DNA of 64,000 nt from Macrobrachium rosenbergii (GCF_040412425.1 NC_089777.1:34797537-34861536); one strand, 5' to 3'; shown: positions 11,329 to 22,645, counted from the stretch's first letter. The notes: generated by a model not told the origin, from the letters alone. Numbers and translations: made by a program.

Positions 11329-12272
11329 ATGCAAACTCGAAAGTCGGCGCGCGATGGCAGGAGTGCCAGTACTAGCAGTACCAGTGCTAGCAATAACAGT
11401 GCCAAGGAAGAGGACAGGGTGAAAGAGCTGTCAATGACTATCCAACGCGCGTTAAAAGAGTTGCACAAATTAACAAATGAAACACGAAATAAAAAGCCCG
11501 CCGACCCACTCACAATTTCGCCCGACGTCACGTCGTCCCCACTAGCGTGATCAGTCGAGAAAATAAAAAACTGCCTGGTGAAGGTTTCTTTTTGATCGAG
11601 ACCTTCATAAAGTGTATTGAAAACGCCACAGTAGGTTGGACAGATAGAGGAAAAATTGTGCAAACAAAAAAAAAAGTGACGGGGAATGCAGCACGGCAGA
11701 TCAGGAGTTGGGACGTCAGTTGTTCAACAAACTGGGGCACTTTTAAATAACACCTCACCCAACAGTTTACCCTACACCGAGAGGAGAAGATAGAGCTGAT
11801 GGAAGCCTATGACCCCGCGTTGCGGGTGGGAAGAGTCGTTTTCAGCATTTTGTAATCGCATCTGTGACGAATATGGGTTCCTCGCCCCTGAAAGAGACCA
11901 AACTGCAGAGGGAAAAGAAGCCTTCTGCCGACGCGTGCTGAGGCAAATTCTTCCCACTTCCATAGTGAGATTCCTTATTGGCGATGAGGGGCCCTTACAA
12001 CTTTGCTGCCGAAGGTACAGCTCCTGTTAGACCACGAACAACGTCAGCAAGAAAGGGGGAGGGGGCAGGTCTCCCCCCAACCGTTTGTTGCAACGGTTAA
12101 ACAACCTGACCAAGCAAGTCCTCGGCCAGCCCCACCCACCATCCAGGGGACAGCGTCACACACCCAGGGACATCGAAGAGGCAAGGGGAAACCAGCCAGG
12201 AATAAGATGGTTGGCTGTTGCTGGCAGTGTGGAAATGACGGCCACACGGGGGCCCAGTGCCCCTCTCACTGA
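11329..12272 (+). pseudogene. Gag of Ty3/Gypsy element A (degenerate)
   Basis: The ATG at 11329 opens a Ser-rich N-terminus with a helical patch (RVKELSMTIQRALKELHKL). After a stop at 11548-11550 the next frame reads GEGFFLIETFIKCIENATVGW, the typical start of a Gypsy capsid domain. It continues with frameshifts through FSAFCNRICDEYGF (about 11830) to a proline-rich tail and a zinc knuckle at 12219-12260, CWQCGNDGHTGAQC (CX2CX4HX4C). Gag packages the element RNA in virus-like particles. Stops and frameshifts (at least three) make it non-functional. A related gag fragment from the same family lies on the minus strand at 25030-25262. Confidence 0.85.
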
Positions 12273-12653
12273 GCCGCAACGTTGTTTTTGATGCAGTGCA
12301 ACAGACCACCTCATGAACGCTTGTTCACAAAAAAAAAAGACTACGGCCAGCTGAACAATGTTCCCCCTGCAACAAGGAGAGGAAGGGGAAGGCGTCGTGG
12401 AGGAGGAGTCGGGAGGACCCCCGACTACACCCACGCTCATCAGGTCCAAACAACGACTGTGGCCTTGGTAGAAGACTAGAAGTTGTAGAAAAAGAGAGGC
12501 CTTGTTGGGGAGTGAGGGGAGTCAACCAACCCCCCGAGAAGTAGTGGAGAGCCCTCCACCAACTGTCACTGCCCCCACCCAAATGCTGAGGGTGCTGGGA
12601 GGGAAGGAGATGCAAGAGCCTATCGCCGCCCCCAATCCGCGAAGGAAGTTGCG

Positions 12654-13039
12654 GTGCCGATTGTGCAAATATGGTTAGGAGAGCGACAGGGAAGGGCGTT
12701 GATCGACACTGGCGCAAGTGTGTCTTTGTTAGAAGAACACCTAGTGACAGGGTCGGTGCAGCCTGTGAAAGGTTGTTCAGTTTTAAGTACAGCAGGCAGC
12801 CATCGGATGGTAACCCAGAGGACTGTGAAGCAGCAGGTAACCATCGATGGGCGGGTAGTGACACATACCTTCTATGTACAGTAGTACCAGCATTACAAGT
12901 AGAAGGAATTTCAGTTATTTTAGGAATTGATTTTCTGGATAGGAACAAAATAATAATAGCTGGCACAGACGGGAAGGGGATCAAAGTAAGTTTAAAAGGA
13001 CATCGAATCTCCACAGAAGGGAGAGACCGAGGTGCTTAA
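12654..13039 (+). pseudogene. Aspartic protease domain of Gypsy element A
   Basis: The frame reads RALIDTGASVSLL with the catalytic DTG triad signature near 12700, as in retroelement proteases that cut Gag-Pol. About 70 residues on, after a frame change near 12885, the neighbouring frame supplies VILGIDFLDRNKIIIAG, the usual C-terminal flap-to-ILG segment. The frame break splits the domain, so it cannot be active as it stands. It sits in the normal gag-PR-RT order. Confidence 0.85.
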
Positions 13040-13096
13040 GAGTCTCCCTAAGATCGAAGGGGGGGGGGAAGTACCCGCCGCCCAGAGGCGGGAGAT

Positions 13097-14207
13097 GTGG
13101 CACCACTCCGGGCCCTCTCATCCCTCTCTGTGACACCCGCACGTAATTTACCTGAAGGCACTGTAGTTATGATCAGACCCCATCAGAAATGGGAGAATTT
13201 TATCATTCCGGATCTGAGCGAGGTTAATGTGCCATTTATTAACATTAGCGATCAGCGTACCATATTAGACAGTGGGTTGATATGTGACCTTGAACCTTGT
13301 GAAATAGCAGATGCTTCTCACACACAAGCGACCTTGAGTAGCACGCGTCAGGGTCTCGGTAAAGACCGTCTAGATAGACTTCTGCGAACAGCTGGTCGGT
13401 CTACCCCTGTTACTTATCAAAGTATTGTCAAGGAAATTATACTAAGTTATCAAAATGTAATCACGATTGGTGACAAAACCCCAGGCAGAATAAATAATTT
13501 CCCATTTGCTATAGAGACCAGCGATCAACCGCCCACAAGACTAAGCCGTATAGAATTCCAGTCTGTTGTCAGTGGGAAGTGGGGAAGGAAATTAATAAAT
13601 TAAGGGAGCAAGGGACCATTAGATAAAGTGAATCTCCCTGGGCCTCGCTAATCGTGATGGTTAAAAAGAAGGATGGTTCTCTTAGGCTATGTGTTGATTA
13701 TAGAAAGTTGAATAGTATCACAAAAGATAATGCATTCCCATTGCCCTCTGTCGAAGAATTGTTAAGGTCAGAGACAGTATATTCTTCACCACCTTGGATT
13801 TAAAGTCAATTTATCATCAAATACCTATAGACGAGAGTAGCAAAGAAAAGACAGCCTTCATAGCTAATGATCAGTTGTTTGAATACAATTACCTTCCTTT
13901 TGGAGTAAAGATCGCTCCTGTCCATTTTCCACGTGTTATGATGTCCGTATTAGCTTCGCTATTAGGGCATAGGATGTTTGTATACTTAGATGACATAGTC
14001 ATAATAGGGGGTACAGTAGAAGAACATAAGAAGAATATTATTGAAGTCTTAGAAGCTTTAAAGCGACATGGTATGAAAATTAATCTAACCAAATGTAAAT
14101 TCTTTCACCAAGAAGTTGAATTTTTGGGGCACATTGTAACATCTGAAGGCCTTAAGCCTTGTGCAGATAAAGCAACAGCAATTAAAGAATTTCCCCGAGC
14201 AGTATAG
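13097..14207 (+). pseudogene. Reverse transcriptase domain of Gypsy element A
   Basis: The region linking protease to RT runs from about 13097. RT is recognisable from about 13579: a fingers segment near 13655-13740 (VMVKKKDGSLRLCVDYRKLN), the palm (FEYNYLPFGVKIAPVHF), and the active site VYLDDIV at 13980-13997, with aspartates at 13989 and 13992. FLGHIVTSEGLKP at about 14121-14159 closes the palm. Defects include an in-frame TAA near 13624, a frame break near 13795, and loss of most of the connection after 14200, where RT jumps to RNase H. It would have copied element RNA to DNA. Confidence 0.9.
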
Positions 14208-14218
14208 CTATTGGGGGA

Positions 14219-14730
14219 GTGATTTCTCAAGTTGACGATGCAGAGAATGAAAAACAGATTAGTTTTGCATCACGAGCATTAAAAGGGACAGAGAATAATT
14301 ACAGGACCTTCAATAGAGAGGCATTGGCGATTCTATGGATGCTGGAGAAACATTGCTACTTTTTGCTGGGGAATAAAGTCAGAATAAACACAGATCATCG
14401 CCCGTTTAGAGATTTATTCAAGAAAAGGGAGTTATGGCCTGTCCACACTAGCGGGCATGCCCGTCGGGCACTTCCAGCTGTTTATATTTTCTCTCGCTTC
14501 TGAAGTATCGTTACCAGTCAATTGCATCGTTCTGGCTCCACACTCGGTCGGTCAGTATAGTGGAACGGGTTATGGGAACGGTGTTTGCCCGCCGATCAGG
14601 CCCGCTCGTCTGGACAGGCCTTTAATCACTCGCCAGGCTCGTTGGATCGAGCGGCTGCTAGAGTTTGATATTGTGGGAATTGAACATATAGCAGCGAAAA
14701 TAAAGTAGCTGATGCTCTCTCCAGGAGTGC
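14219..14730 (+). pseudogene. RNase H domain of Gypsy element A, interrupted by a MITE
   Basis: ISFASRALKGTENNYRTFNREALAILWMLE is a clear Ty3/Gypsy RNase H core (shown as separate motifs: SFASRAL, NYRTFNREALAI), followed by INTDHRPFRDLF near 14390-14425. The domain stops at 14434 and resumes at 14622 with RQARWIERLLEF and VADALSRS-like codons near 14709. The intervening 14435-14621 is a small transposon (separate entry). The RT-to-RNase H join at about 14207-14219 also lacks expected sequence. RNase H would remove RNA from the hybrid during replication. Confidence 0.88.
14435..14621. mobile_element. MITE with TTA target-site duplication, inside RNase H
   Basis: The ends are inverted repeats: ggcctgtccacactagcggg at the left and, reverse-complemented, ggcctgtccagacgagcggg at the right. 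TTA stands immediately outside on both sides (14432-14434 and 14622-14624). Taking away the insert with one TTA leaves the RNase H frame open across the joint, which supports these exact ends. A 3-bp TTA duplication is typical of PIF/Harbinger elements (established for TWA targets). At about 187 bp with no coding capacity it must be non-autonomous. Confidence 0.85.
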
Positions 14731-14734
14731 TGTA

Positions 14735-15700
14735 ATGGGAGTTGCAACCCGAGCAGCAAAGAGAGAGGAACAGCTACGAAAGAAGCAGTTGCATGCCTCA
14801 GAGGCACCCGATGTAGAAAGCAGGAATAACTCGGTAACTCGGGAGTTAGGGAGAGAGAGAGAAGAGGTGCGAATTGTACCAGCTGTAAGAACGAGAGAGC
14901 TGATCCTCCAGGTGGGGTCAGCAAGTGGGTGCCCTGGGAGTGAGTGTGTGTGAGTGATTGGTTTGTGTGGTTGGAGTATGAAGAGGTGATGAGGGGTCAG
15001 AAGTCCGAACCCTGGATTGAACAGGTTAAGGCTTGTGTAAGGGTATGAGTAACGAGTTTTGCGATTTCCTAACAGTGCCCAAAGATATATTCTTCCTTGA
15101 AGAAGACTTCTTATTTTGTAAATATGAGAAGAGACCGGGCGATATCCGATCTCGCGTCGTCCTTCCTCCCCCTTTGGTAGAAAAGCCATCCACATGATAC
15201 ATGTAAGTCCCTATGTAGGACATAGGTATAGAAAGGTCCCTCAAGAGGGCGCAAGAATCCTTTTTTTTGGGTAGGGATGAAAAAAGACATTATAAAATTC
15301 ATCTCCCCAATGCCACATCAGTAATACCATGAAAACTCATAGACATACTATTCCGAAGGCTCTAATGTGGCCAGTGGAGCCAATCAAATTTGCCAGAGTA
15401 CACATTGATGTTGTGGACCCTTTGAGTTCATTCATAGTGAAGTTCGGCTGTCCCCGTACATTAATCAGTGACAATGTACGTGAAGTTTACTGTATGGACA
15501 GGACCCTTCATTGCCATATACTGTGGTCATGGACCTTAGAACTTTACTGTTATATAGTGTCAAACAATACCGGGTGATGTTTTGTAACATGACCCGAAGA
15601 GTGTTTCAGACAAAGCAGATGCTTCTGTTGAGGGTCAGTGAAAAGTATCAGATGGAATATGATCAGCGATTCCTCACGTCAAAGATGATGTCTTGATGTG
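14735..15700 (+). pseudogene. Integrase domain of Gypsy element A (degenerate, internally deleted)
   Basis: After a charged linker (GVATRAAKREEQLRKKQ, 14735 on), the region from about 15046 reads an N-terminal zinc-finger remnant with frame breaks (FCKYEKR, then an H-x3-H pattern with GHIG-like residues near 15195-15235). The core shows VHIDVV near 15399-15416 (first catalytic Asp) and, after a deletion of the usual intervening sequence, KFGCPRTLISDN near 15440-15474 (second Asp). The Glu segment is lost. A tail near 15650-15720 resembles the C-terminal region. The enzyme would have inserted the DNA copy. Confidence 0.75.
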
Positions 15701-16076
15701 GCACCTGAATAAGCCAGTACCCCCTTTCCCGGGAATGCATGTCTGGGGATCATTAATAGTATACCCAATTGATTATTGGAACTGCAGGTTATTGCAATCC
15801 AATTCTAAGAAAATTGTGTGTGTTAATGTGTGGAGCTAAAAATTATTATTCCAGTGATCCTATATAATTCTCTGTGATGCGTGGAATTCATAACACTGTA
15901 AATTGCCAATTGTAACCGCGCAATTTGACCCTGGCTTGCTAAGTTTTAGGTTTTGTTTCTGCATGAATTATTGATAACATATGTCGGGCGGTATGGTACT
16001 CAAATGGCAGTGCACAAATAGCAGAGAAACTAATTGGAAAAAAATAATAATGTTGTGAGTCCTGCGAGACAGAACT

Positions 16077-16102
16077 TGGGGGGGGGGGGGGGGCTGAGGG
16101 GT
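16077..16102 (+). promoter_or_regulatory. Polypurine tract (PPT) of Gypsy element A
   Basis: A G-run followed by ctgagggg lies immediately before the 3' LTR start at 16106. Its purine content and position match the plus-strand primer of LTR elements. The G homopolymer may have lengthened after insertion. Confidence 0.7.
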
Positions 16103-16105
16103 TGG

Positions 16106-16567
16106 TGGACTGATCTGTAAAGAAATTCATGTTTGAGACATAACAGAAAATCTGCTGGTTGCTTGTACGTCTTTGTGATCAGAGAGTAACGAACAGATAC
16201 TGCTGATTTGTCGAACGCCATATGATCGTTGGGGTTTGGTGTGGGTAATTCAAATGAGTGCCATACATAGAAGACCCTTATTGGTTCCTTTCGATTATAA
16301 GAGACCAATCAGCTGAGGTCTATGACCTAAGCAAGTTCAGTTTTAAATTTAATGATCAATAAGGGATTAGCGGCGACGGGTTGGGGCGCGTCCATAAGAC
16401 AGTGATGGGCTCGTGTCACCTCAGAGTACCTTCCGACTATAATTGCATAATTAAGTAGCGTAATATTAGCAACAGGGCCCTGTGTAACTAATAAGGAAAA
16501 TACACGTGTTAATTGTATCTTACGCATTTCATTTGTACTGGTAGAACCTTTATATGACAGAGAATCA
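16106..16567 (+). repeat. 3' LTR of Ty3/Gypsy element A
   Basis: Partner of 10787-11249. It ends at gagaatca and then abuts a TA microsatellite. The 5' LTR is also preceded by TA-rich bases, so the target duplication cannot be defined. Confidence 0.9.
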
Positions 16568-16568
16568 G

Positions 16569-16570
<2 letters not shown>

Positions 16571-16646
<76 letters not shown>
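16571..16646. repeat. (TA)n microsatellite
   Basis: About 38 TA units directly after the 3' LTR. Confidence 0.97.
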
Positions 16647-16651
<5 letters not shown>

Positions 16652-16765
16652 TATATATTATGCTGTTTATGATTACCAGTGGCTAGTTTACTTGTAGCCA
16701 ACATGTTTGTAATGTGTATGCGAGAAGTAGCAGACGTGTGTTTATGAGTTTGTACTACTTAGCAA

Positions 16766-17042
16766 GTTCCTCATTGGACAGGTGGGTATCGTTCTTAGCT
16801 AGCACTCTGCTGGCCCCGCGTTCGATTCTCCGACCGGCCAATGAAGAATTGGAGGAAGTTATTTCTGGTGATAGAAATTCATTTCTCGCTATAATGTGGT
16901 TCGGATTCCATAATAAGCTGTAGGTTCCGTTGCTAGGTAACCAATTGGTTCTTAGCCACGTAAAATAAATCTAATCCTTCGGGCCAGCCCTAGGAGAGCT
17001 GTTAATCAGCTCAGTGGTCTGGTTAAACTAAGATATACTTAA
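16766..17042 (+). mobile_element. tRNA-derived SINE, family 1, copy 1
   Basis: The head has tRNA-like promoter parts: a degenerate A box near 16778-16800 and a B box gcgttcgattctc near 16818-16830. The body (ggtgatagaaattcatttct, tcttagccacgtaaa, tcgggccagccctaggagag) and the tail taagatatactta match 46755-47032 closely. SINEs of this kind are transcribed by RNA polymerase III and moved by LINE enzymes. Confidence 0.88.
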
Positions 17043-17755
<713 letters not shown>

Positions 17756-17933
17756 GTACAGTATATATACGGTATATATATGTAAAATATATATATACTC
17801 ATAATTTATGTATGTATAAATGTGTTAGGGCAGATTTTCTTCTGAAGACAGTATCTGTGTAAGTCGACGATATTGTTCTATTTTGATTTATTGATGTTTT
17901 GTATTTGCCTAAACAACTTCCTTTTCCTTGCAG

Positions 17934-18009
17934 TTCACCTGCTCGGGATTACCAGTGAGCCGGAAAGTTGGATAAAACTCGCCGGCAGCAAGGTGCACAG
18001 CTTGCCCAG
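17934..18009 (+). CDS. Possible internal exon of an unidentified host gene
   Basis: A 76-base segment is bounded by a strong acceptor (cttccttttccttgcag, ending 17933) and a consensus donor (cag followed by gtaagt at 18010). One frame is open throughout after two leading bases, reading HLLGITSEPESW, IKLAGSK and VHSLP; the other two contain stops. Base composition is richer in G+C than the flanks. It ends with two bases of a codon, a phase compatible with the acceptor at 54950, where joining would add ten more codons before a stop. I do not recognise the peptide, and no other exon was found nearby. It could be a chance pair of splice sites. Confidence 0.4.
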
Positions 18010-18040
18010 GTAAGTGCTTAAGGTTACATCTTTTATGACT

Positions 18041-18125
18041 CTTGTGGCTCAGTTGGTAGTGCCTTTGCCTCTCAGTCGAAAGGACTTGGCTCGATCATAG
18101 CGCCAAGGAGAAATTTATCAAAAAA
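18041..18125 (+). mobile_element. tRNA-derived SINE head, different family
   Basis: Box A-like tggctcagttggtagtgc and a degenerate B box ggctcgatcat lie at tRNA-like spacing, followed by an A-rich stretch. The sequence cannot be folded into a clean tRNA and lacks tRNA 3' features, so a short SINE or tRNA relic is the better reading. Confidence 0.5.
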
Positions 18126-18740
18126 AATAATTTCAAGGAAAAAGTTAGAATGAAGTGCAGCTGCAGTTCAAAAGAAATGATCTTGTACAAGATGATGACA
18201 TAAGTGGTTAAGGATATGGTGGGTACGTTGAAAATTTAGGGAAAATTTGAGCAAGCCAAAGCTGATATGAATAATTTTCCGTGTTAGGGGCCGCATACTG
18301 CTCATTATGTAGCTTCTGAATATGACATTATGGAAGTTCTTTAGTGTCTGGATTTATGTAAACTGCAAAGGGAAAAAAGGAATTACACTGCTTCAATTTT
18401 GTAGCTTGTAAAAGTCACACAGAATCAATGGAACTCGTGATCAGTAAAGGGGCAAATGCATATCCATTTCTCCCATGAAAAATCAATTGTGTAATAAGGA
18501 AATAATTATAATGAGAAAGGTTAGTGCTGAATGTATAAAAAAACACTAATTTAAAGATGATTTTATTGATGATAGAGTTGATGCAGATCTGAATGATGTA
18601 GCTGAAGAAGGGCTAATGCAAATTCAAGGATGATTATAGAGGATTATAGAGGTAAAGGTTAAGGGCTTAAGGTCAAATACATGGCTGAAGGATGAAAAGA
18701 CACCAGAGTTCAATAGACTTATAAGTGAGGTGCTACAACC
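18126..18740. other. Non-coding or highly decayed LINE-adjacent sequence
   Basis: No readable protein. Some A-rich phrases may belong to the LINE remnant that follows, but nothing is specific. Confidence 0.35.
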
Positions 18741-18799
18741 TGGGTGATAATGTGACCTAGTGTCTGGCTAGGGTGAATAGACATGAGGTTAGATGGCGT

Positions 18800-19688
18800 T
18801 GAAGTTATAATTGATAATTTGTAAAAGAGGAAAGGTGACCTAAGTAGATGAAAGAATTCCAGGGACACAACCCTATGTAAAATACCAGGGAAGACATTTA
18901 CTGAAGGGTGTTTGCAGCGTCCTTCTTCGACCCCCTAACTGCATCCACATTGTTCAACACTTTAGTCCGACTGTATGGTTTTCCTCTCAGTTTTACCTTT
19001 AGAACCTTGTACTGTACATAAGTTCTTTTATTTTCTGTATCTCTTTCACTGTCTTAATTACTGAATGGCTGAGAGTTCCCCAGTGCTTTGCTTGACACCA
19101 TGAGTTCCATAAATCAAATCAAACTTGGGAAGACACTGTGATCAAGAGAGTACAACCAATGAGAGAACAATCAGCAGAGGAAGTGCAATGTAGGTTTACA
19201 CAAGGGGGAGAGTGTGAAGATGAAGTGTATGACATAGAACCGTTGTGTGAGAAGTTTGAGAGTATGTTACATACTTGGACAGAAAAAGCTAATGATACTG
19301 TAGAGCTGATAAGGATGAGGTATGGAGTATGCTAAGAGTGTAAGGTGTATAAAGTAATTTTTTGAAAGGAATTGGAAGTTTGGATAAAAACAAAATGTAT
19401 GGGAACATGAAGATGGGAGAACTGGCTGGTTTCATATGAAAGTTGGTTTAGTACAGGGTATGTCTTCCTACGAACACTATAGGCTTTGTTCTCATAAGCA
19501 ATGAATGTGTATAGACTATGGGTATAAGGAAATTGACGGGTCAAAGGCTCTTAAAAATCCAGTTTGAATTAAAACAAAAGCAAGAAAGAGCTGTGCAAAA
19601 GAATTAAAAGAAATTAAATATTTTAAAGTAATCGGAAAGTCCAAAAGAGATACCTTCAGTACAAAGAAAATACGATTAGCTCGCAAGA
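18800..19688 (+). pseudogene. LINE reverse transcriptase remnant
   Basis: Near 18818-18890 the translation resembles the LINE fingers segment (KRKGDLSR, with an ISLL-region relic). After an inserted repeat (18896-19126), EQSAEEVQCRFTQGGECEDE and LCEKFE at 19138-19270 match the CGFR-x-GRGC-x-D and CEKF pattern of RTE/related LINEs. Farther on, KMGELAGF and YRVCLP-like codons near 19400-19460 resemble the segment leading to the RT QGCVxSP motif. Stops are frequent. The part from 19288 onward is duplicated at 22646. This enzyme would copy LINE RNA at a nicked target. Confidence 0.55.
18896..19126 (+). mobile_element. Dispersed SINE/LINE-tail repeat inserted in the LINE remnant
   Basis: The insert is flanked by gggaagacat (from 18889) and gggaagacac (from 19128), an apparent target duplication. 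Its 3' part (gctgagagttccccagtgct, then a ccataaatcaaatcaaa tail) has the same layout as the 3' ends of the repeats at 23868-24167 and 60592-60873 (gtgcttggcc... attca tails). A weaker family match than between those two. Confidence 0.5.
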
Positions 19689-19689
19689 G

Positions 19690-20220
19690 GCCTCCTGAAG
19701 GCGTCGAGGGGGAAGCCTCTGGAACTTCGCATGTGCCGGGGGCCCCGGACTTTTGGCGAAGCTCGGGCCTGAACATGTCAGGGAACTCCATCAGCAGCTG
19801 CGAGTATTGGTGGGGGGCGGCAGAGCAGATGGTGGGCGCCTTGGGTCCCATTGCCAACGGGAGGGACTGGCAGGTGTCTGTATCTAGGAGGCTTTTCCGA
19901 CCGACGTCAACTGCCAACCCGAAGTGCGCCAGGAAATCTGCACCCAGGAGCGGGGTCCTAACGTCCGCAACGACGAAGTCCCAGGAGTACCTCCGGCCAA
20001 GGATGGAGATCGACAGGGGCCTGGTTCCATAGGAGAGGATGGGGGACCCGTTGGCGGCAGTGAGGGAGGCAGCCGGGTCCAGTTCTCGCTTGCGGTCCTC
20101 TCTAGATGCCGGGAAGATTGATCTAACGGGCCCCGTGTCGACCAGCATCATCCTGCCGGAGACGGTGTCGCGGACGTAGAAGCCTATTGGTTCTGGGCCC
20201 CTGGGTTCTTCTGCTGCCAT
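19690..20220 (-). pseudogene. Protease and RT start of Gypsy element B
   Basis: From about 20220 leftwards the frame reads GPEPIGFYVRDTVSGR, then MLVDTGPVRSIFPAS with the catalytic DTG, then ISILGRRYSWDFVVADV and LLGADFLAHFGLAVD. This is a typical retropepsin-like domain with the LLGADFL C-terminal signature. It continues through LMEFPDMFRPELRQ, the linker to RT. A short deletion and a frame change follow near 19745, and the neighbouring frame resembles the RT N-terminus (KFQRLPPRRL) before the element ends at 19689. The same protease style (FLVDT, RSFIPAS) occurs in the element at 61-64 kb. Confidence 0.85.
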
Positions 20221-21191
20221 GGTGGCTTGTCCTGCTGGCCGCCGCCTCCCCCATTTTTTGAACAGGCGAATGAACAGGGCGGCAGGCAATTCCAGGCGTC
20301 TTGGCCGAACCGCCTGTGGTAATGGCAAAGACCCGGGGAATTCCACCTGTTGGGAGGTGCTGGGCGCCTCCTGGTGATGGCGTTGACCTCTTCCTCTGTT
20401 CCCTCCTCCTGCTGGATGGTGCTAACTGGGAGTGTGGGCGCTGGTACCCACTTTGTTGCCTTTACGGAGTCCGTCAAGTGCTGTGCTGAGATGATCAGGT
20501 CTTCGAGGGGCATCGCGTAGGGCTCCGGGATTTGTGTGCGGACCTCTGGGAGGAGCTGACGCAGGAGGATCTCCCGCGACAGGCTTATCTCGCGCTTCTT
20601 TTTACTGCCGTCAGTGTCTGGGATGGTGAGGAGGTTTCGGATCATGCCCCATGACTCCATGACGCTCTGATCCTGCCGCGGGTTGATGGCAAGGTCGAGG
20701 GCGTGGGCGGCCCGCTCGGCAACCGGCAGGGAGCATGTCTGGAGGGGGGTTTTCTTCAGGAGGTGGTAGGGAAGGGGGCATGCTTCAGACACCCACGGGA
20801 CGAGCTTACTGTAGATCTCCTCTGGCAGGGCGTTGAGTACTATATCCGCCTACAGCACCTCGTCAAGATCCACAATCCTGAACTGGCTCTCGACCGAGTA
20901 GAGCCACGCCGACTGATTCCCCTGCGTAAATGGCGGCAGTTTTATGGACAGGGCGGCACTGGATTGGCCCGCTGGGCTGGGGAGAGAGTGGGGTGCAGGC
21001 AGGGGTGTGGAGGAGTGTGAGAGCCTCGGCGTGGGGACGGGCGTAGGTGATATGGGAGGGAGGTAGACCTCCGAATCCGCGAGGTCAGCGGTTAATTGAA
21101 CGAGGGAGGGGATGTCCGCGTCCATACTCGCTCTTTGCCCTCTTATATGGAGTAGGGTACTGGCGTCAAAATGCACTTGGGCGCGTGCCAT
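20184..21191 (-). pseudogene. Gag of Gypsy element B
   Basis: Two frames read in order on the minus strand. From about 21191: a start region with LVQLTADLADSEVYLPP, then a proline-rich stretch and AALSIKLPPFTQGNQSAWLY with VESQFRI, the usual start of the capsid domain. After a stop near 20850 the next frame reads LLKKTPLQTCSLPVAERAAH, LLRQLLPEVRTQI and a final CHYHRRFGQDAWNC, an atypical CX3H-x-C knuckle known from this Gypsy group (recollection). It then passes to the protease with a frame overlap. The break near 20850-20792 makes it a pseudogene. Confidence 0.82.
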
Positions 21192-21348
21192 GTGAGTCCG
21201 CTAATGACGCTGGTGATTTTGCCAATGAGAGTTGGCATACCCAAACGCTGGTTCAGCGCCGTGATTAGTCCGCTAAGGGCCAAGACTGAGTCGCGTATGG
21301 GTCTGCTAATGGCTTCGGGAACCACTCCAGGCGTCACCACTATGAGGT

Positions 21349-21933
21349 GCTAAAGAAACGAGCAGGTAAAAGTTACTGCTGATTTATTCATGTTGTTGTA
21401 TTGTATTAAGCCAACTCTTGTGTTGGCACGGGCCTTTCCCTTGTTTGGCCCGTAGGTGATCTGAAAAATTCAGAAGGTCATTTGTTATAGGAAATTTGAA
21501 AGAGATTTAGTAGTAGAGACAGTTGTGGATGGAGGAAGGATGATGGTTGTAGTGGGAGGGGGCCATCATGTCACGGATAGTAGTAGTTTGAGATTTATTC
21601 AAGGTCCAGGCGGTTTATATAGTGGCCGACTGGCGTCGGGCCACGGAAGACAATGGAAGCAAGGGTGACCTGAGGTCAATAACAATTAATAAATAAATAC
21701 AGCGAACGAGTACAATATACAATGCAACAATAGACAGAATTAAAGTTGAGTATAATCTTGACGCCTGCGAAAGAAGAAATACACAGTACACAGTTGATGA
21801 ACAGATAAATAATTGCATACACAGTTTAAACAATTGAATTTTTGTGAGCTGGCCCGTCCATCGTGACGAATCGTAGGTACAAAGAAAATGGGCCGTCATC
21901 AAAGAAAACTTGCTTAGCAGGGACTTTACAAGA
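21349..21933 (-). repeat. 5' LTR of Gypsy element B
   Basis: Read on the minus strand the segment starts tgtaaagtcc, has a TATA box (tatataaacc, about 21612-21621 on the plus strand), an AATAAA signal (about 21594-21600) and ends near tttagca at 21349. It is followed by gtggtgacgcctgga, a plausible PBS at about 21326-21342. Only one LTR is present, so the borders are estimates. Confidence 0.65.
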
Positions 21934-22645
21934 CCACAAGGAGATTGAATTCAGTTGGAAGAATTAATAAAAAAAAATGAACGTCCTAGAAGAACAATAG
22001 AGGAGAATAATGCAAGGAGAACGTGATGAGATAAAGCCAGATAAAACACCCAGGTATCATAAAGATATGGTGCCACAGAGAAAAATATACTTAAAACAAG
22101 TACGATCAAGGGCGAAGCAGAACGAAGAAGGGAGCTGCTACAAAGTCAAAATTCTACTACTACTACTACTACTACTACTACCTCCACACAAATATCACGT
22201 GAAACGGCCAATTCATCGGTCTTAGATGGCGAAATAGATCAACACGCCTAAAAGAAAATTAGATCGTACTACCAGTTACTACCCAGTTATGGTTAGAAAA
22301 TGCTGTTCTTTCCTACTGCGCATTTCCTGCCCACGCCTTTTTATCAGTAGTCTAATAATAATAAGGCTATCGTACCGAGGTTGCTCAATTGACTTTCACA
22401 AGCTTCAGTTATTTCGGACGCTTTTCCTAAATTTTGTTTGGCTGCATTAGGTAGCACGCTGGAGACGGTTAACGCAAACTGATTTTGAGGAGCGTGGAAC
22501 ATGCTTCACCCAATCACGACTGTTCATAACAAAATTCCGTCGCATTTCGCCATTCAGGATCCGCACAACCTTTTTGCGCCGTTGTATTTATCAACAACAA
22601 AAAACTCACTGCAGTCTGCAGCTCATTTCTATAACCGTATCAATA

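Larger units (their letters stand above)
10787..16567 (+). mobile_element. Ty3/Gypsy LTR retrotransposon A, full length but inactive
   Basis: Order: LTR, PBS, gag, protease, RT, RNase H, integrase, PPT, LTR, about 5.8 kb. All parts of an autonomous element are present, but frameshifts, stops, internal deletions and a MITE insertion show it is dead. The LTR sequences have diverged visibly. Confidence 0.9.
19689..21933 (-). mobile_element. Ty3/Gypsy element B, 3'-truncated, with empty site known
   Basis: CAAGA occurs at both edges (19684-19688 and 21929-21933), while copy 2 has a single caaga at the matching point (about 23043-23047). The insert holds, on the minus strand, an LTR, gag, protease and the very start of RT, then ends. 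RT remainder, RNase H, integrase and 3' LTR are absent. The duplication at the target together with loss of the 3' half is unusual for an LTR element. Confidence 0.85.
19288..22645. repeat. Tandem duplication copy 1 (interrupted by Gypsy B)
   Basis: Bases 19288-19688 plus 21934-22645 together match copy 2 at 22646-23752 almost base for base. Copy 1 begins with agctaatgatactg and runs directly into copy 2. The gap 19689-21933 is the retroelement insertion. A CTA run near 22155-22182 is longer here than in copy 2. Confidence 0.93.

Noticed and set aside
18041..18110. Functional tRNA gene
   Set aside because: Box A and B words are present but the sequence lacks a consistent cloverleaf; better read as a SINE or relic.
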